DNA from: Parahaliea mediterranea
GTDB lineage: Bacteria > Pseudomonadota > Gammaproteobacteria > Pseudomonadales > Halieaceae
Reading direction: 5' to 3'
NCBI RefSeq assembly: GCF_017255185.1
Contig: NZ_JAFKCZ010000004.1
Span: 186,001-250,000, forward strand
DNA: 64,000 nt
Made by a program: the position numbers and the translations under genes. Below are positions 61,298 to 64,000 of this stretch, in pieces. The notes under the pieces are model-generated. The model had not been told where the DNA came from and did not search any database. It saw only the letters and a program-made list of their open reading frames with translations. Every line of letters begins with the position of its first letter. Positions within the stretch are counted from its first letter, which is position 1.

Positions 61298-61588
61298 TCA
61301 GCTGCGACCGGACCTGGACGGCCAGTAGGGCAGTGAGAATGCCACGGCGACACCGGCCACCGATAGCCAGCCCAGCCAGGCGACGAGCCCCACGTCCCAG
61401 TGCGGGCGCCGTATGCACAGGGCCAGTGCGAAAACCAGCAGCAACCAGCCGCCGGCGCGCAGCGCGCGCCGGCGCGGTGCCGGCAATGCGCCGCCCAGTA
61501 CCTGTTTGGCGTGACGGGACATGGCCAGGGCCAGGGCGAGAAAACCGAGCAGGGCGCAGCACAGTATTGCGCCGTTATCCGGGATCAT
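61298..61588 (-). CDS. DUF3325 small membrane protein of PepSY operon
   Basis: The 96-residue protein has three membrane helices (LCCALLGFLALALAMSRHAK; LLLVFALALCIRR; GWLSVAGVAVAFSLPYW), matching DUF3325, and overlaps the DUF3649 stop (ATGA). DUF3325, DUF3649 and PepSY proteins form a Fur-regulated set beside siderophore receptors in related bacteria, probably for iron-siderophore processing at the inner membrane. Confidence 0.82.
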   Translation of the reverse strand: MIPDNGAILCCALLGFLALALAMSRHAKQVLGGALPAPRRRALRAGGWLLLVFALALCIRRPHWDVGLVAWLGWLSVAGVAVAFSLPYWPSRSGRS

Positions 61589-61884
61589 GTGGCGGCCCCC
61601 GGTGACAGCAAGTAACCCAGGCTCGCACAGGTCGCGGTCGCGACCGCCAGCCCCCACCACGCGGTGCGCAGGCGCCGGACGGCGAACACCCAGACAATGA
61701 CCGCGGTGTAGAGCGCAAAGCTCAACATGGTGGCGGCGGCAACCGCCTCGGCGCGGGGCAGGGGCCAGACCAGGGCGGCCAGGACCGTCGCCGCCGAGGT
61801 CAGGGTATAGCCGCCGAGCGCGGCGGCCACAACCCGCATTGCGACCTGCCGGCGGTAGTGGAAAGCGGGTTGCGAATGACGCAT
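61585..61884 (-). CDS. DUF3649 small membrane protein of PepSY operon
   Basis: The 99-residue protein has about three helices (VVAAALGGYTLTSAATVLAA; AAATMLSFALYTAVIVWVFA; WWGLAVATATCASLGYLL), the DUF3649 form. It overlaps the PepSY gene stop (TAATG) and the DUF3325 start, showing tight translational coupling in a three-gene operon. Confidence 0.82.
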   Translation of the reverse strand: MRHSQPAFHYRRQVAMRVVAAALGGYTLTSAATVLAALVWPLPRAEAVAAATMLSFALYTAVIVWVFAVRRLRTAWWGLAVATATCASLGYLLSPGAAT

Positions 61885-63494
61885 TACAACGCCTCCGCGG
61901 CCAGCGAGCGACCCGTTCCCGTCGCGGCCGCGCCGGCCCGCCGCTGCCGCGTGCGGCGTCCAACCTTGATGGCCGCCCAGGCAAAAATCCCCCCCAGGGC
62001 CAGGACTGTCAGGTCGAAGCCCGCCAGCACCCAGTCTCCCGCCGCCAGCGTGGCCACCAGGTGTTTGTCGGTGGTCAGCGCATTGAGCAGCGGTAGCAGG
62101 GCATAGGCGCCGGCCGCCAGCCACAGCAGTTCGGTCCAGGCCTTGCGGGTATCGCGGAAATAGGCGTAGATCAGCGCTTCGCCCCAAATCAGGAACAGGC
62201 AGTTCACTTCCCAGGCCGCGCGGTCGGCGAAGTCCACCGGCAACAGGCGGTTGGCCCAGAAATAGGCCGCCACGCCCGCGGGCAGGCCGGCGATGGTCGC
62301 CACATTGAGCGCCTCCACCAGGCGGAAGCCAAAGGTGTGCGCCTGGCGCTGGCGGCGTTTTGTGGTCCACAGTACCAGGCCGGTGCCGATCATCCCGCAG
62401 CCCAGCAGGCCGGCGATAAAGTACAGCCAGCGCAGGGTGGTATCGGCGAACAGTCCCTCGTGCAGGGCGCGAAAAGTCTCGTTGGTTTTTACGCTGGGGC
62501 TCGCGGGGGCATCGAGGGGCAGGGGCTCGCCGCCGCCGGCGTGAAAGCGCAGGATCTCGCCATCGTAGAAACGCACCTGGCCGCCGAGCACACGGTGGAC
62601 TTCCACCCGCGGTTCGCCGCCCCTGATCTGCCTGACGACCACCGAGGCCACCTGGCCTTCGCCCCAACTCGCTTCCGCCCGGGCGATCATCGCCGGCACC
62701 GAGGCCCGCGGGCGCGATACCGGCGCGGCGGCTTCGCGGCCCCGCAGCTCGTCGAAGAATTGAGTCACTGCTTCCGGCCCGGTGCCGTACAGCGCGGCGA
62801 CGCCGGCGGGCATGTAGGTGGTCGCGAACAACAGCAGGCCACTGTAGGTGATCATCAGGAAGAAGGGCAGGGCCATGACGCTGACCACATTGTGCGCGTC
62901 GAGCCAGGAGCGCTGCCCCTTGCCGGGGCGGAAGGTGAAAAAGTCCTTGAAGATCTTCTTGTGCGTGATGACGCCGGTGACGATGGCCACCAACATCAGC
63001 ATCGTGCACACACCCACCAGGTAATAGGCCAGCTGCCTGTCGATATAGTGCAGGGCGTAGTGCATGCGGTAAAGCTGGCGGCCGCCGCCGGTATCGCGGG
63101 TGGCCACCGGCTCGCGGTGCGCGCCGGTCTGCGGGTCCAGGCCTTGTTGGCCGCGCCGGCCGCGGACCTGTCCCGGTTCCGGCAGGGTTTCCCATTCCAC
63201 CGCAAAGTCCCGCCACGCCCGCGGGTTGCTGGACTGGTGGGGCAGGACAATACGCCAGTAGGCGGCGCCCGGCGCCAGCTGCTCCAATTGGTCCAGGGCC
63301 AAACCGGCCAGCCTGCCATTGTCGGCCGGGGCCGGGGCCTGGCGCAGGGGCTGCTCCGGCTGCATCCAGCGGGTGATTTCGTCGTCGAAGTAGCCCGCCG
63401 TGCCGGTGACAAAGACAAAGAACAACACCCAGCCCGTGACCAGGCCGGACCAGGTGTGGAGCCAGGCCATGCTCTGGCGGAATCCCTCTTTCAT
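61884..63494 (-). CDS. PepSY-associated TM protein, iron-uptake (FoxB/PiuB-like)
   Basis: The 536-residue protein has a first membrane helix with LHTWSGLVTGWVLFFVFVTG, two further helices around residue 155-240 (GVCTMLMLVAIVTGVITHKK; LDAHNVVSVMALPFFLMITY), a PepSY-like periplasmic region, and a C-terminal helix bundle. Conserved His in LHTWSGL and DAHNVV fit a heme or metal-linked reductase role proposed for such proteins. The Fur box in its promoter implies derepression in low iron. It is the first gene of the operon with DUF3649 and DUF3325. Confidence 0.88.
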   Translation of the reverse strand: MKEGFRQSMAWLHTWSGLVTGWVLFFVFVTGTAGYFDDEITRWMQPEQPLRQAPAPADNGRLAGLALDQLEQLAPGAAYWRIVLPHQSSNPRAWRDFAVEWETLPEPGQVRGRRGQQGLDPQTGAHREPVATRDTGGGRQLYRMHYALHYIDRQLAYYLVGVCTMLMLVAIVTGVITHKKIFKDFFTFRPGKGQRSWLDAHNVVSVMALPFFLMITYSGLLLFATTYMPAGVAALYGTGPEAVTQFFDELRGREAAAPVSRPRASVPAMIARAEASWGEGQVASVVVRQIRGGEPRVEVHRVLGGQVRFYDGEILRFHAGGGEPLPLDAPASPSVKTNETFRALHEGLFADTTLRWLYFIAGLLGCGMIGTGLVLWTTKRRQRQAHTFGFRLVEALNVATIAGLPAGVAAYFWANRLLPVDFADRAAWEVNCLFLIWGEALIYAYFRDTRKAWTELLWLAAGAYALLPLLNALTTDKHLVATLAAGDWVLAGFDLTVLALGGIFAWAAIKVGRRTRQRRAGAAATGTGRSLAAEAL

Positions 63495-63578
63495 CGCTTA
63501 AATTGCTTCCAGTTTGCGGTTTGCCGCGGTGGGGCGGTCCGGTCGGGTGATCATCCACGCGGGTATCTATCGGAGCGG

Positions 63579-63607
63579 ATTGTATTGATAACGAGAATCG
63601 TTATCAA
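63579..63607 (-). promoter_or_regulatory. Promoter of the PepSY operon containing a Fur box
   Basis: On the minus strand TTGATA (63602-63607) and TACAAT (63579-63584) are separated by 17 bp. The Fur-box palindrome lies on the -35 and the spacer, so Fe-Fur would block it. Confidence 0.7.
63585..63607. promoter_or_regulatory. Fur box
   Basis: TTGATAACGA-GAA-TCGTTATCAA has perfect 10-base arms. The inner 19 bp matches the Fur consensus GATAATGATAATCATTATC at 16 of 19 positions by my count. It lies between the PepSY operon and the divergent unknown gene, so it may control both. Confidence 0.82.
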
Positions 63608-63723
63608 CTATGGCGGTGTCCGCCGATCGCGTCGACGCCTGTACAGGGGCGCTATTTCGTGCGATTTTCACAGCCGGTTCCGGGTTGTCGATACCACGAT
63701 AAAAATTGCAGGGGCGAGGAAGC

Positions 63724-64000
63724 GTGTACAGGGAAAAGTTGGCGGCGTTGTTGCGGTTTGACCTGGTCGAATATAACCGGCTGCTGCGCAGCGGGACTCC
63801 CGGGGGCGGCGGTCCCGCGGTGTGGGAGCGGATGTACGGTTTTCTAGTGGAGTGCGAGAGCTTTCCCTGGTCACTGCCCTGGTTTGACCGCGATTGTCGG
63901 CCCGTCAATCGCCGGCTGCACCGCCTGGCGCGACAGGCCCGTCGGGATCAACGGGGCAATCGCCTGCTGACCGCCATTCAGGCCCTGTTGTGGCCACCGG
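63724..64000 (+). CDS. Unrecognised protein, 5' part only (runs off the window)
   Basis: An open frame of 92 codons starts at GTG 63724 with AGGAAGC-type ribosome-binding sequence just upstream and has no stop before the edge. It begins MYREKLAALLRFDLVEYNRL and contains ESFPWSLPWFDRDCRPVNRR. It has no signal peptide or membrane helix. I do not recognise the family. Its divergent partner is the PepSY operon, and the Fur box 120 bp upstream suggests iron control. Confidence 0.65.
   Translation, partial: MYREKLAALLRFDLVEYNRLLRSGTPGGGGPAVWERMYGFLVECESFPWSLPWFDRDCRPVNRRLHRLARQARRDQRGNRLLTAIQALLWPP

Overview
The window is about 64 kb of high-GC DNA, densely packed with genes and carrying no tRNA, rRNA, CRISPR array, transposase or phage gene that I can see. 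Five TonB-dependent receptor genes (one interrupted), a cbb3-type oxidase cluster, AlkB with rubredoxin, a Zur-type zinc cluster, Fur-type PepSY genes, DbpA, YebC and YchJ point to a free-living aerobic gammaproteobacterium. A marine Halieaceae/Cellvibrionales-type bacterium is my inference; nothing in the window proves the taxon.

Layout. 1-9 kb: a truncated crotonase with a divergent TetR regulator, a DUF3127 protein ending in an SSB-like tail, a membrane diguanylate cyclase, a 4-oxalocrotonate-type tautomerase, a winged-helix/TPR regulator, and a TonB receptor divergent from an AraC regulator. 9-21.6 kb: a zinc-homeostasis region. It holds a MacB/FtsX-type ABC transporter with DUF3299, then a long minus-strand series of COG0523 GTPase, DUF1826, a His-rich TonB receptor, DUF2796, MerC, an M1 peptidase, DUF6702 and a second COG0523 GTPase. 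A strong Zur-box match overlaps the promoter at 21.6 kb. The receptor gene carries an in-frame TAA. 21.6-28.6 kb: a plus-strand module of serine hydrolase, XRE-cupin regulator, enolase-superfamily enzyme, TonB receptor and DUF819 permease. Matching palindromes in its two promoter regions suggest one regulon, probably for uptake and catabolism of a peptide-like (perhaps D-amino-acid-containing) substrate.

28.6-36.4 kb: LemA with DUF3137, an MFS pump, a compact cbb3-type oxidase cluster (CcoN, CcoO, a monoheme cytochrome c, SCO and a membrane protein) and DUF2970. 36.5-44.9 kb: a MocR-type regulator, DbpA with a RIO kinase, a PHP-like phosphoesterase, YebC, YchJ, and alkB with an adjacent 55-residue rubredoxin. 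45-54.5 kb: an AraC regulator divergent from alkB, an EF-hand protein, a cyclophilin, a TonB receptor, an AraC regulator with an NTF2-like protein, a copper-type (OprC/NosA) TonB receptor, and a LysR regulator. 54.6-64 kb: a beta-propeller protein, an S9 peptidase, a TauD-like dioxygenase, a 7TMR-DISM diguanylate cyclase, a PepSY/DUF3649/DUF3325 iron operon with a Fur box inside its promoter, and the start of an unrecognised gene.

Metal supply (Zn, Fe, Cu) is the dominant theme. Peptide/hydrocarbon use and c-di-GMP signalling come next. All functional statements rest on reading motifs by eye; no database search was possible.
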